From an uncultured Chitinophagaceae bacterium (lineage in GTDB: Bacteria; Bacteroidota; Bacteroidia; Chitinophagales; Chitinophagaceae), in NCBI GenBank assembly GCA_903895845.1, contig CAITVK010000125.1, positions 1 through 64,000 of the forward strand: a stretch of DNA of 64,000 bases. The letters are read 5' to 3'. The notes beneath the pieces are model-generated. The model was not told where the DNA came from, ran no database searches, and worked only from the letters and a program-made list of their open reading frames with translations. Shown here one piece after another: positions 1-8,378 of this stretch. A program made the position numbers and the translations under genes. How positions within the stretch are numbered: the first letter of the stretch is position 1; each line of letters starts with the position of its first letter.

Positions 1-1
1 A

Positions 2-163
2 CTTATGTTGTTGACATTACTACCTTTTATAAGCTTTATTCTATTTTTTATCAATTTCAGAAGAAGTTATAAAGGAAATAAGGCAACTAGAATTTCAACT
101 TTAATACATTTAATTGTATTTATTTCTTTTCTAGTGCTTTATAGTTTTCGAGTTAATAAGTAA
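2..163 (+). CDS. Small membrane protein, 5' end outside window
   Basis: Open from the left edge to a TAA at 161-163; 53 codons are visible and the start lies upstream. The visible part has a hydrophobic segment, a basic stretch (INFRRSYKGNKATR) and a second hydrophobic segment ending FRVNK. The order and several words (INF, GNK/GDK, ALIH/TLIH) match the C-terminal half of the complete protein at 290-595, so the two are tandem paralogues. Function is not recognised; an integral inner-membrane protein is the most that can be inferred. Confidence 0.6.
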   Translation, partial: LMLLTLLPFISFILFFINFRRSYKGNKATRISTLIHLIVFISFLVLYSFRVNK

Positions 164-216
164 TAATACTTTGATATTAAAATTCAAAACAAGTATCTCT
201 TCTATTGTATAAACCC

Positions 217-241
217 CTATAAAGGTTTTGAACCTTTATAG
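217..241 (+). terminator. Hairpin between tandem paralogues
   Basis: An 11-bp perfect stem (217-227 with 231-241) closed by TTG and followed by CGTTTTC. It lies 54 nt after the first paralogue's stop and could be a weak intrinsic terminator; the T-run is poor. Confidence 0.45.
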
Positions 242-289
242 CGTTTTCACTTACTTTGTAATCATTAATACAATTAACAATCAAAAAGT

Positions 290-595
290 ATGAAGATAGA
301 TTTCAAAAATCCAACATCCAAAAATACAATACTCACCTTGTTGTTCTATTTATCCGTCATAATCGTAGTTGCAATCCTTAATCAGTATTCTCCTTCTGGA
401 CCATGCAATCCGGGTTTAGGAATTCTGTTGTTAATATTCGTATTATTTCTTATGACCCCTATTTTGTTTGTCATTAATTTCAATAAGACTAGAAGAGGGG
501 ACAAAACGAACCGTTATTCTGCATTAATTCATTTTATAATTTCGATTTCTATCGCAATAGTATTTATACTATTGAATTTTGGGGTAATCAAATAA
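290..595 (+). CDS. Hypothetical three-segment membrane protein
   Basis: 101 residues starting at ATG 290. It is almost entirely hydrophobic: segments near residues 14-31, 43-63 and 80-98, separated by a short loop (NQYSPSGPCNPG) and a basic loop (NFNKTRRGDKTNRYS). The second half is homologous to the partial protein at 2-163, so this is a local duplication. No domain is recognised and no catalytic residues stand out. It lies 57 nt upstream of tsaD on the same strand, but tsaD probably has its own promoter. A small inner-membrane protein of unknown role; other identities cannot be excluded. Confidence 0.6.
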   Translation: MKIDFKNPTSKNTILTLLFYLSVIIVVAILNQYSPSGPCNPGLGILLLIFVLFLMTPILFVINFNKTRRGDKTNRYSALIHFIISISIAIVFILLNFGVIK

Positions 596-652
596 CAATT
601 TAATCAAAATTAGTTCCCTAATTAATTCCCTCCGTTAATTTGCACCAGAATT

Positions 653-1684
653 ATGAATGATGTAAACGACATTTTGACGACTAATAATAAAATCACCATC
701 CTTGCCATCGAATCCTCTTGCGATGATACTAGTGCCGCCGTATGTGTGGATGGTGTCATTCGCTCCAACATCATTGCCACTCAAAAGGTGCACGCAAAAT
801 ATGGCGGCGTAGTGCCCGAACTGGCTAGCCGTGCACATATCCAGAATATTGTGCCCGCTGTACATGAAGCTTTGGAAGCCGCACAGACTACTTTGCAGGA
901 GCTGGATGCAATTGCTTTCACGCAGTCCCCCGGTCTCATTGGCAGCTTGCTGGTTGGCGTTCAGTTTGCAAAAAGTACTGCTCTGGCACTCAATAAGCCA
1001 TTAATTGCGGTACATCACATGCAAGCGCATGTATTGGCGAACCTTATTGATGCAGAAAACCGACCTTCTTTTCCGTTTTTATGCCTGACAGTGAGTGGGG
1101 GACATACGCAGATTGTGTTGGCCAAATCGCCATTGGAGCTGGAGGTTATCGGCGAAACAATTGATGATGCCGCCGGTGAGGCTTTTGATAAATGTGCCAA
1201 ATTACTCGGCTTGCCTTACCCGGGCGGCCCTTTGGTGGACAAATATGCCAAGGAGGGCAACCCGCTTGCCTTTAAGTTTGCTGAGCCTCAGATGCCCGAT
1301 CTTCAATTTAGTTTTAGTGGTCTAAAGACCTCTGTTCTCTATTTTCTTCAGAAGCAAGACGCCGGATTTATTGAGCAAAACCTGCCCGATTTATGTGCTT
1401 CTATTCAACATACCATCATTAATATCTTACTGAAAAAGCTTAACAAAGCCGTGTTGCAGACCGGCGTGAAAAGGGTGTGCATTGCGGGGGGCGTTAGTGC
1501 AAACAGTGGGTTACGCAACGGATTGCAAGAGATAGGGCGCAAATATGGCTGGCAAACTTATATCCCCGCCTTCCAATATTGCACCGACAATGCCGCCATG
1601 ATTGCTATCACTGCCTTTTATAAGTATCAGGCAGGTCTTTTTGCTGGTTTGGATGCTAGCCCGAGTGCTAGGGCTGAGTGGTAA
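653..1684 (+). CDS. tsaD: tRNA N6-adenosine threonylcarbamoyltransferase TsaD
   Basis: 343 residues, the usual TsaD length. TsaD (Kae1/Gcp family, ASKHA fold) transfers the threonylcarbamoyl group from TC-AMP to A37 of ANN-decoding tRNAs, working with TsaB and TsaE in the cytosol. The sequence shows the N-terminal ASKHA signature IESSCDDTSAA (about residues 19-29), metal-binding HHMQAH (121-126), SGGHTQ and the C-terminal AGGVSANSGLR. An in-frame ATG at 653 gives a short leader before ILAIESSCD, normal for the family. Neither tsaB nor tsaE is adjacent. A strong family call. Confidence 0.96.
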   Translation: MNDVNDILTTNNKITILAIESSCDDTSAAVCVDGVIRSNIIATQKVHAKYGGVVPELASRAHIQNIVPAVHEALEAAQTTLQELDAIAFTQSPGLIGSLLVGVQFAKSTALALNKPLIAVHHMQAHVLANLIDAENRPSFPFLCLTVSGGHTQIVLAKSPLELEVIGETIDDAAGEAFDKCAKLLGLPYPGGPLVDKYAKEGNPLAFKFAEPQMPDLQFSFSGLKTSVLYFLQKQDAGFIEQNLPDLCASIQHTIINILLKKLNKAVLQTGVKRVCIAGGVSANSGLRNGLQEIGRKYGWQTYIPAFQYCTDNAAMIAITAFYKYQAGLFAGLDASPSARAEW

Positions 1685-1770
1685 TAAAAATGGTTTACAA
1701 AGTCGGCTAAAGAGATAGACATAAATGCAAATCTTCATTCCTTTTTTTCCATTCTTACCTCTAATGTGGC

Positions 1771-1789
1771 GTTACTAGTTTTTAGTAAC
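1771..1789. terminator. Weak stem-loop after tsaD
   Basis: GTTACT (1771-1776) pairs with AGTAAC (1784-1789) around a T-rich loop, followed by AAAAAG. It is a possible weak terminator about 90 nt after the tsaD stop; six base pairs make it uncertain. Confidence 0.25.
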
Positions 1790-1933
1790 AAAAAGTGTAT
1801 TAATCGACACAATTTTCAACTCAAAATCAGGTTTTCTCTAGCAACTATTTTTACAAAATGGTAATATACCACCAATTCGCCCTTTAATGCCCCCTTTTTG
1901 TTGTGTAAAATACCCCCTAAAAACTGCATGCTA

Positions 1934-2185
1934 TCCAATATCTATAACAAGTTGTCCAATATCTATAACAAGTTGCCCGTTTTCTACCATATTTTACCCA
2001 TTTTCTATAACAAGTTGCCCAATATCTATTACAAGTTGGGCAATATCTATTACAAGTTGCCCAAAAGCGAGGCGATATCGGACAACTTGTTATAGATATT
2101 GGGCAACATGCAGTTTTTTTGGGCAACTTGCAATAGAAATCGGACTGCATGCAGTATTTCTGGGCAACTTGTAATTGCGATCGAA
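1934..2185. repeat. 21-bp periodic array with units in both orientations
   Basis: Four units match CCAATATCTATAACAAGTTG with few changes (1934-1954, 1955-1975, 2018-2038, 2039-2059). The units at 1976-1996 and 1997-2017 are diverged but stay in 21-bp register. After 2080 the same words recur as reverse complement (GACAACTTGTTATAGATATTG at 2081-2101), followed by GGGCAAC-led units at 20-21-bp steps. The left and right parts are partly self-complementary, and GCATGC is near both ends. Units are contiguous, so it is not a CRISPR. It lies between the tsaD 3' end and the 3' end of the recF/DUF721 operon. Confidence 0.85.
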
Positions 2186-2304
2186 TAATGATTCATTGAA
2201 ATCGGACAATAAGGGGAAGGAAATGGATAATTATTGATTGAAAAAGAAGCCTATTAAATTGATTGTCTACAGAAAAGGTAGTATGTTCTACTAATGCACA
2301 ATTC

Positions 2305-2348
2305 TTTTTTAATGTTTCATCTGGCAAACCCATCGAAACATTAAAAAA
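2305..2348 (-). terminator. Long AT-rich hairpin after the recF/DUF721 operon
   Basis: TTTTTTAATGTTTC (2305-2318) pairs perfectly with GAAACATTAAAAAA (2335-2348): a 14-bp stem with a 16-nt loop, about 60 nt beyond the DUF721 stop. The T-run lies inside the stem, so this is a probable minus-strand transcript end. Confidence 0.5.
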
Positions 2349-2409
2349 GTGCTAAGAATATGAAAAAAATAGAAAATGATGATGTTCTGCCGAATAATTG
2401 AACACCGCT

Positions 2410-2691
2410 TTACTCCACCACTACATGGCTGATTACCTTCTCACCAAAGGCTTCATTTACCCGTTGAATAATTTGTGGCTTTTGGTACATCAACTCATTT
2501 CTAAGTGGACCTACATTTGTAGATATAAACAAGGTTTGGTTTACAATCTTAATCTTATCTGTATATTTTGCAATGGTTTTGCCCATCAAATTCTCCCAAA
2601 CTTCTTCTATCTGCACCGCACGGACTCCATTACGAAGATTACTTTTGCTAATCATATTCTTTAGTGCATCACCAATATTATATTCTCCCAT
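2410..2691 (-). CDS. DUF721 / DciA-like protein
   Basis: 93 residues. It matches the DUF721 (DciA-like) pattern: an N-terminal helix with IGDALKNMI, then V..IEEVWENLMGKTIAKYT and a strand-rich core with KIVNQTLFISTNVGPLRNELMYQK, a KH-like fold. In proteobacteria the related DciA loads the replicative helicase DnaB. In Bacteroidota a short DUF721 protein commonly lies just downstream of recF, as here (89 nt gap, same strand). A nucleic-acid-binding role in replication is inferred from family and context. The heptamer run at 2709-2730 lies just upstream of its start. Confidence 0.8.
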   Translation of the reverse strand: MGEYNIGDALKNMISKSNLRNGVRAVQIEEVWENLMGKTIAKYTDKIKIVNQTLFISTNVGPLRNELMYQKPQIIQRVNEAFGEKVISHVVVE

Positions 2692-2708
2692 GAAACAAAA
2701 GTAAGCTA

Positions 2709-2730
2709 TTAGATAGTAGATATTAGTTAG
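2709..2730. repeat. Heptamer repeat in recF-DUF721 gap
   Basis: TAGATAG, TAGATAT and TAGTTAG in direct tandem (2710-2730), the same heptamer family as at 14714 and 41392. Confidence 0.6.
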
Positions 2731-2780
2731 AAGTTTTTAGTCTAAAAACAAATAAAACATGCTGTTTACGAATTATATAT

Positions 2781-3863
2781 TTAGAGTTCAATCAACTGAA
2801 AACCTGCTCCTACTTCCTTTAGCTGTTGTTTCAATCGGGCTGGATGTGTATCGGTGATAAAAACTTGTCCGTCATCGTCCGTACATACCCATTTTAATAG
2901 ATTGTGCATCCGCTTTTCGTCAAGCTTTTCAAATACATCATCCAATAGTAGTATGGGAGAGAATCCTTTCTTGGTTTTTAATGTTTGCCATTCGGCGAGT
3001 TTAAGCGCGAATAAAAGACTCTTACGCTGCCCTTGTGAAGCATCGTTTTTAAAGTTACTTTCGCCCATCTTAATCAACAAATCATCTTTATGAATACCAA
3101 TAGTTGTCCGTTGAAGCACACTATCTTTCTGCCTGGAAGCTAAAAGCAGGTCCAACATCTTTCCCTTTTGCAAGTCACTCTCATAAACAATAAAAACTTG
3201 GTCATCCTTACCCGCAATACGGGCGTAAAACTGCCCCACCAATACCAGAAACGACTCCATAAAAAATAAACGTTGCGCATAAATCCACTCCCCATTCTTT
3301 GACAATTGCTCATTGAACACCGACAATAGTTCCTCATTGATGTTACCCTGATCCGCCGCTTGTTTCAGCAGGCTATTTCTCTGTTGAAGCACTTTGTTAT
3401 ATTCAATAAGGTGTTGCAAATAATTGCGGTCTATCTGCGACAATATTGTATCAACAAACTTCCTACGCTCTTCGCTGCCACCTATAATCATAGAGATATC
3501 GTCGGGGGCAATCATCACACAAGGGAAACGCCCAATGTGTTCGCTAAACTTTTTATACTCTTCACCATTCAAACTAAACTCTTTCCTATTATTTTCCCGC
3601 AGGATAGACACTATTTCGTGCGGCTCATCATTTAATAAAAACTGTCCTTGCAGCCTCAACCCCGCCATCCCATGATGTACGTTCTGACCATCGTTCCGAG
3701 AGAAGTAACTCTTAGTGAACCCAAGATAATAAATAGCATCTAACAGATTGGTCTTACCACTGCCATTTAATCCACAAACACCTACCACCTTCTCGGTAAA
3801 AGAGAATTGTTGTTGTATATAATTACGAAACTGTACCAGACTTATCTGTTGCAACTGAAGCAT
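2781..3863 (-). CDS. recF: DNA replication and repair protein RecF
   Basis: 360 residues from ATG 3863; the frame extends 9 codons further but MLQLQQISLVQFRNY is the family's normal start. RecF is an SMC-like ATPase that binds gapped DNA and helps RecO/RecR load RecA. Visible motifs are Walker A GLNGSGKT (residues 31-38), NYFRN-like NFRNY near the start, the signature region GQRKSLLFALKLAEW, and Walker B PILLLDDVFEKLD. Downstream on the same strand is the DUF721 gene, a typical Bacteroidota recF-DUF721 unit. dnaA and gyrB are not adjacent. Confidence 0.95.
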   Translation of the reverse strand: MLQLQQISLVQFRNYIQQQFSFTEKVVGVCGLNGSGKTNLLDAIYYLGFTKSYFSRNDGQNVHHGMAGLRLQGQFLLNDEPHEIVSILRENNRKEFSLNGEEYKKFSEHIGRFPCVMIAPDDISMIIGGSEERRKFVDTILSQIDRNYLQHLIEYNKVLQQRNSLLKQAADQGNINEELLSVFNEQLSKNGEWIYAQRLFFMESFLVLVGQFYARIAGKDDQVFIVYESDLQKGKMLDLLLASRQKDSVLQRTTIGIHKDDLLIKMGESNFKNDASQGQRKSLLFALKLAEWQTLKTKKGFSPILLLDDVFEKLDEKRMHNLLKWVCTDDDGQVFITDTHPARLKQQLKEVGAGFQLIEL

Positions 3864-4105
3864 TACAGGCAAAGTAAAGGGATAAAACACAGACTAATAA
3901 ATAAGATTATTGCTATGCTTTTTAGCCATATAATGAGTTAGTCAAGAACTTTTTGGTCTAAAACAGAACAAGGAAAACTTTATTAAATTCTATTACAGTG
4001 AAAACTTTTCTTTTTTAAAAAATGAACCGTAAATGACACTCAGAAGATTACATGTTACAAGTATCAAAAAGGCACTACCCATCCATGCTGGAACCGAACT
4101 AACCA

Positions 4106-4327
4106 CTATCGTATTTCTATAATCTTTACAGGGCAAGCGTTGGCAACACGTTCATTTTCATCGCGTTCTTCTTCTCCTAGCTTAATCGTCCAAAAGCCTT
4201 TCTTGTTTATGGCACCAATGAGGTTGCTTTTGCCATCTTTCTTACTCATCTGCCAACGCTTAGGGGCAATCTCCTTGCAATAGTTGCATCCAATACACTT
4301 TTGTCTTTTGAAGGTTATGATCAACAT
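4106..4327 (-). CDS. Single-cluster [4Fe-4S] ferredoxin
   Basis: 73 residues. CIGCNYC gives Cys11, Cys14 and Cys17, with Cys65 in NACPVK as fourth ligand, so one [4Fe-4S] cluster. Between them is an insertion (KDGKSNLIGAINKKGFW) rather than a second cluster motif. It resembles small Bacteroidota ferredoxins annotated near U32 proteins. Its start overlaps the 3' end of the U32 gene by 7 nt, implying translational coupling and a functional link: it may supply electrons or assist the U32 tRNA-hydroxylation reaction. That link is inference from the overlap. Confidence 0.85.
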   Translation of the reverse strand: MLIITFKRQKCIGCNYCKEIAPKRWQMSKKDGKSNLIGAINKKGFWTIKLGEEERDENERVANACPVKIIEIR

Positions 4328-5580
4328 ACAGAGAGTTCTTCTTTAGCAGGGACAATTTTATAGAGTTTATCCGAATTGCGTACTTGAATTCCTGTTTCAA
4401 AGGAACAGTAGTCGCCTTTTTCAGCAGATTCTTTTGCACCATCGTTATTCACGTGCAATGTGTTGATGGTTGTTTCTATAACCCCAGTAGTAGGGCCAAT
4501 AATCATTACTTGCTGACCAATTTTTACCGAATAAGCCTCTATCAAAAACTCTCCAATACCCGAGCGAGCATAGTAATTGGTTGCTTTGCCTATGTATATC
4601 TTTTTGGTTAATGCTTGCGAGCCAGAACTGTCAGCCCATTCCCCCATTTCTCTCCCAAGATAATATCCTCCCCAAAAACCTCTGTTATAAACATTGTATA
4701 ATCTGCTCATCCAATCCTCAACCCTTTCGGAAGTGTAATTATTAGATAGATAGCTATCAATGGCTTCGCGATAGCAACGGGTAACTGTTTTTACATAATC
4801 GGGAGCCTTTCCTCTTCCTTCAATCTTCAATACTTTTACGCCAGTATCCAGCAATTGATCGATGAAATTGATGGTACATAAGTCTTTAGCGCTCATTATG
4901 TATTCATTGTCCAGCTCCAGTTCATGCCCATCTTCTAAGTCAATTACCTTATACCTTCTTCTACAATTCTGTACACATACACCTCTGTTTGCCGAAGCAT
5001 TTTGGGTATGAAGACTAAGGTGGCATTTGCCTGAAACTGCCATACACAAAGCCCCATGTGCAAACACTTCTATCTCTACAAGTTTTCCTGAAGGTCCCTT
5101 TATTTGTTGTTTTTCTATTGCCTTGCAAATTTGTTTTATCTGATTAAGACTAAGTTCACGAGAAAGAACCATGACGTCGGCAAAATGGGAATAGAACTCA
5201 ATGGTTTCTATATTGGTAATGTTTGCTTGGGTAGAAATATGTACTTCAACACCTTTTTTAAAAGCATAACTAATCACAGCTTGGTCGGCAGCTATTATGG
5301 CATCAATCCCAGTTCTTTTTACTTCATTTACAATATGTCTCATCATCGAGATGTCGTGGTCGTAAATGATTGTGTTGAGGGTTAAGTAAGACCGTACTTT
5401 ATGTTGTTTGCAGAGATGGGCAATAGCGGGAAGGTCTTCTATTACAAAGTTCATGGTAGCCCTCGCACGCATATTCAATTGCTCAACACCGAAATAAACT
5501 GCATCTGCACCTCCTTGAATTGCGGCAACCATACACTCAAAATTTCCTGCCGGGGCTAATAACTCTACCTTTTGTTGCAT
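4321..5580 (-). CDS. U32 family (TrhP/YegQ-like) tRNA hydroxylation protein
   Basis: 419 residues from ATG 5580, where MQQKVELLAPAGNFE is the canonical U32 start; the frame is open 31 codons further upstream but runs into the aconitase terminator region. The family carries four conserved cysteines binding a [4Fe-4S] cluster, seen here as Cys179, Cys186, Cys202 and Cys206 in the HGALC..SGKC..GVC..NC region. E. coli TrhP makes 5-hydroxyuridine at tRNA position 34 from prephenate; older annotation is 'collagenase-like peptidase'. The enzyme is cytosolic. It overlaps the downstream ferredoxin gene, supporting Fe-S redox chemistry. Whether it is TrhP proper or a sister subfamily (RlhA-like) cannot be settled by eye. 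Confidence 0.88.
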   Translation of the reverse strand: MQQKVELLAPAGNFECMVAAIQGGADAVYFGVEQLNMRARATMNFVIEDLPAIAHLCKQHKVRSYLTLNTIIYDHDISMMRHIVNEVKRTGIDAIIAADQAVISYAFKKGVEVHISTQANITNIETIEFYSHFADVMVLSRELSLNQIKQICKAIEKQQIKGPSGKLVEIEVFAHGALCMAVSGKCHLSLHTQNASANRGVCVQNCRRRYKVIDLEDGHELELDNEYIMSAKDLCTINFIDQLLDTGVKVLKIEGRGKAPDYVKTVTRCYREAIDSYLSNNYTSERVEDWMSRLYNVYNRGFWGGYYLGREMGEWADSSGSQALTKKIYIGKATNYYARSGIGEFLIEAYSVKIGQQVMIIGPTTGVIETTINTLHVNNDGAKESAEKGDYCSFETGIQVRNSDKLYKIVPAKEELSVC

Positions 5581-5642
5581 AAAAACATTTCGGTACAAAG
5601 TAGCAGGAAACAATTTTATTGAAAGCTGACATAAATCAGTTT

Positions 5643-5670
5643 TAGTTGTAAGTGATAAGTAATAAGTCAA
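5643..5670. repeat. Heptamer repeat upstream of U32 gene
   Basis: TAGTTGT, AAGTGAT, AAGTAAT, AAGTCAA in exact 7-nt register, between the aconitase terminator and the U32 start. Confidence 0.5.
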
Positions 5671-5673
5671 CAA

Positions 5674-5707
5674 AAAAGCCCTTGAAGAATCAACTTCAAG
5701 GGCTTTT
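5674..5707 (-). terminator. Intrinsic terminator of aconitase gene
   Basis: A 14-bp perfect stem (5674-5687 with 5694-5707) with a 6-nt loop; read on the minus strand it ends in a run of T. It lies 18 nt beyond the aconitase stop and separates that gene from the U32 gene. Confidence 0.9.
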
Positions 5708-5725
5708 ATTTATTAAAAACCTATC

Positions 5726-7993
5726 TTATTTACCAATTTGCTTCTTGATGATGTTCAAGGCCGCACCTTCCTTAAACCACTCAATTTGTTGTTGGTTGTA
5801 AGTATGGTTTGCAATAACTGTGTCAATTGTGCCATCGGAATGAGTAAAAATTAAAGTAAGTGGCGTACCTGGTGCAAAGGTGGTTAACCCAATTACATCA
5901 ATAGTATCATCTTCTTGAATCTTATCGTAATCGGCTTTGTCAGCAAAAGTCAAAGCCAACATACCTTGTTTCTTCAAGTTTGTTTCGTGGATACGAGCAA
6001 AAGACTTAGTTAATACCACACGTACACCCAAGAAGCGAGGCTCCATAGCAGCATGTTCGCGAGAAGAACCTTCACCGTAGTTTTCATCACCCACAACAAT
6101 AGAACCTACACCCGCAGCTTTGTAAGCACGTTGAGTAGCAGGAACTGGTCCATATTCACCAGTTAATTGGTTCTTAACGCTGTCTGTCTTCTCGTTGAAA
6201 TAGTTAACAGCACCAATCAACATGTTGTTACTGATATTATCTAAATGACCTCGGAACTTCAACCAAGGACCCGCCATAGAGATATGATCGGTAGTACACT
6301 TGCCCTTAGCCTTTATTAATAATTTAAGCCCCTTCAAATCAGTACCTTCCCACTCAGCAAAAGGCGCTAATAATTGTAGTCTTTTAGAATCAGGATCAAC
6401 TAATACCTCAACACCACTACCATCAGCAGCAGGCGCTTGGTAACCAGCATCCTCTACTGCAAAACCTTTAACTGGTAACTCATCACCAGTAGGCGCATCC
6501 AATTTTACTTGTTCGCCCTTATCGTTAGTCAAAGTATCAGTCAATGGGTTGAAAGACAAATCACCCGCAATAGCCAAAGCTGCAACAATTTCTGGTGAAG
6601 CTACAAACGCATACGTATTAGGATTACCATCCGCACGCTTAGCAAAGTTTCTGTTGAAACTATGAACGATGGTATTCTTTTCTTTCTTCTCAGCACCCAT
6701 TCTATCCCACATGCCGATACATGGTCCGCAAGCGTTGGTGAAGATAGTTGCGTTCAAATCAGTGAAAGTTCCCAATAGACCATCTCTGTCAGCAGTGTAA
6801 CGTACTTGTTCAGAACCAGGGTTAATACCAAATTCTGCCTTTGTAACTAACCCTTTAGCAATAGCTTGTTTTGCAATAGAAGCCGCTCTTGACAAATCTT
6901 CATAAGAAGAGTTAGTACAAGAACCAATCAAACCCCACTCTACTTTATTAGGCCAACCGTTTTCAGCAGCTACTTCTTTCATTTTAGAAATTGGTGTAGC
7001 TAAATCTGGAGTGAAAGGACCATTCAAGTGTGGTTCTAATGTATTTAAATCAATTTCAATCAATTCATCGAAATAGCTAGATGGGTCAGCATAAACCTCA
7101 GGGTCAGCATTCAAATCAGCTTTAATTGCGTCTGCTGCAGCAGCAACATCGGCACGACCAGTTGAAGCCAAGTAACGGCTCATACTTTCATCGTAACCAA
7201 AAGTAGAAGTAGTAGCACCAATTTCTGCACCCATGTTACAGATTGTACCTTTACCAGTACAACTCATAGCAGCAGCACCTTCTCCAAAATATTCAACGAT
7301 TGCACCTGTACCACCTTTTACCGTAAGGATACCAGCAACCTTTAAGATTACATCTTTAGGTGCAGCCCAACCGTTCAATTTACCCGTAAGTTTAACACCA
7401 ATAAGCTTAGGCCATTTCAATTCCCAAGCCAAACCTGCCATTACATCGCAAGCATCAGCACCACCAACACCTATGGCAACCATACCCAAACCACCAGCAT
7501 TTACGGTATGGCTATCAGTACCAATCATCATTCCACCAGGAAAAGCATAGTTTTCCAATACCACTTGGTGAATGATACCAGCACCTGGTTTCCAGAAACC
7601 AATACCATATTTATTAGACACAGAAGCCAAGAAATCATACACTTCCTTGCTTTCTGTATTAGCTACAGCCAAATCCGTTTTAGCACCAACCTTAGCAGTA
7701 ATCAAGTGATCGCAATGCACCGTAGAAGGCACAGCAACCGTAGGACGACCAGCTTGCATGAACTGTAATAAAGCCATTTGAGCAGTAGCATCTTGCATTG
7801 CTACACGGTCTGGCGCAAAGTCAACATAAGACTTTCCTCTGCCAAAATTTTCTAACTTCTGATCGGGGTGTAGATGAGAAAACAAAATCTTCTCAGACAA
7901 GGTAAGCGGTCTGCCTAAAGCCTTACGTGCAGCTTCTACTTTAGCAGGCATCTCTGCATAAACCTTCTTAATCATTTCAATGTCAAATGCCAT
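5726..7993 (-). CDS. Aconitate hydratase, mitochondrial type
   Basis: 755 residues, the length of mitochondrial-type aconitases used by Bacteroidota. It isomerises citrate to isocitrate in the TCA cycle. [4Fe-4S] ligands are visible as Cys359 (IGSCTNSS) and Cys422/Cys425 (ACGPCIGMW). The substrate-binding words GTDSHT (158-163) and the swivelling C-terminal domain with [19 protein letters not shown] are present. The start is ATG 7993 ([10 protein letters not shown]). It stands alone on the minus strand, with its own terminator at 5674-5707. No sign of disruption. Confidence 0.96.
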   Translation of the reverse strand: MAFDIEMIKKVYAEMPAKVEAARKALGRPLTLSEKILFSHLHPDQKLENFGRGKSYVDFAPDRVAMQDATAQMALLQFMQAGRPTVAVPSTVHCDHLITAKVGAKTDLAVANTESKEVYDFLASVSNKYGIGFWKPGAGIIHQVVLENYAFPGGMMIGTDSHTVNAGGLGMVAIGVGGADACDVMAGLAWELKWPKLIGVKLTGKLNGWAAPKDVILKVAGILTVKGGTGAIVEYFGEGAAAMSCTGKGTICNMGAEIGATTSTFGYDESMSRYLASTGRADVAAAADAIKADLNADPEVYADPSSYFDELIEIDLNTLEPHLNGPFTPDLATPISKMKEVAAENGWPNKVEWGLIGSCTNSSYEDLSRAASIAKQAIAKGLVTKAEFGINPGSEQVRYTADRDGLLGTFTDLNATIFTNACGPCIGMWDRMGAEKKEKNTIVHSFNRNFAKRADGNPNTYAFVASPEIVAALAIAGDLSFNPLTDTLTNDKGEQVKLDAPTGDELPVKGFAVEDAGYQAPAADGSGVEVLVDPDSKRLQLLAPFAEWEGTDLKGLKLLIKAKGKCTTDHISMAGPWLKFRGHLDNISNNMLIGAVNYFNEKTDSVKNQLTGEYGPVPATQRAYKAAGVGSIVVGDENYGEGSSREHAAMEPRFLGVRVVLTKSFARIHETNLKKQGMLALTFADKADYDKIQEDDTIDVIGLTTFAPGTPLTLIFTHSDGTIDTVIANHTYNQQQIEWFKEGAALNIIKKQIGK

Positions 7994-8141
7994 AACGCGT
8001 GTTTGATTTATGTGTTAAAAATTAAACTTTTTCTTGAAAGCTGCGAATTTAATGAAAACAAAACATGGGTAACCGATGTTTTTGTAATTATTATAATTTA
8101 TTCCATATTTTGCACCCTCAGTTAAAGAGAAATATTAAATA

Positions 8142-8363
8142 ATGATTAGTAAAATCCGCGAATTTCTAGAGTTACACGCTTTTGGCGTATGTAGTGCGAT
8201 AGGCGACAAGCTAGGCATTGCCTCTTCAAGAATAAGGATGTGGTTTATTTACATTTCTTTTCTCACGTTAGGCTCTCCGGTTGTTGTTTACATGGTTTTG
8301 GCATTCTGGATGAATATAAAAAATTACATCCTCAATGCAAAACGTAATCCACTCAGATATTAG
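8142..8363 (+). CDS. PspC-domain small membrane protein
   Basis: 73 residues. It follows the PspC pattern: VCSAIGDKLGIASSRIRMWFIYISF, then a hydrophobic helix ending VVYMVLAFWMNIKN. PspC proteins are inner-membrane components of the phage-shock envelope stress response, but stand-alone PspC peptides in Bacteroidota are mostly uncharacterised. TATTTTGCACC about 33 nt upstream resembles the local -7 element. It is convergent with the GT9 gene, stop to stop 15 nt apart, and no other psp gene is near, so the specific role is unknown. Confidence 0.75.
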   Translation: MISKIREFLELHAFGVCSAIGDKLGIASSRIRMWFIYISFLTLGSPVVVYMVLAFWMNIKNYILNAKRNPLRY

Positions 8364-8378
8364 CTGCTTACTCTAATT

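Noticed and set aside
1887-2174. Open frames in both strands through the 21-bp array, with PISITSC-type heptapeptide repeats
   Set aside because: A period divisible by three keeps frames open in several phases at once. No ribosome-binding context or non-repeat domain supports a protein.
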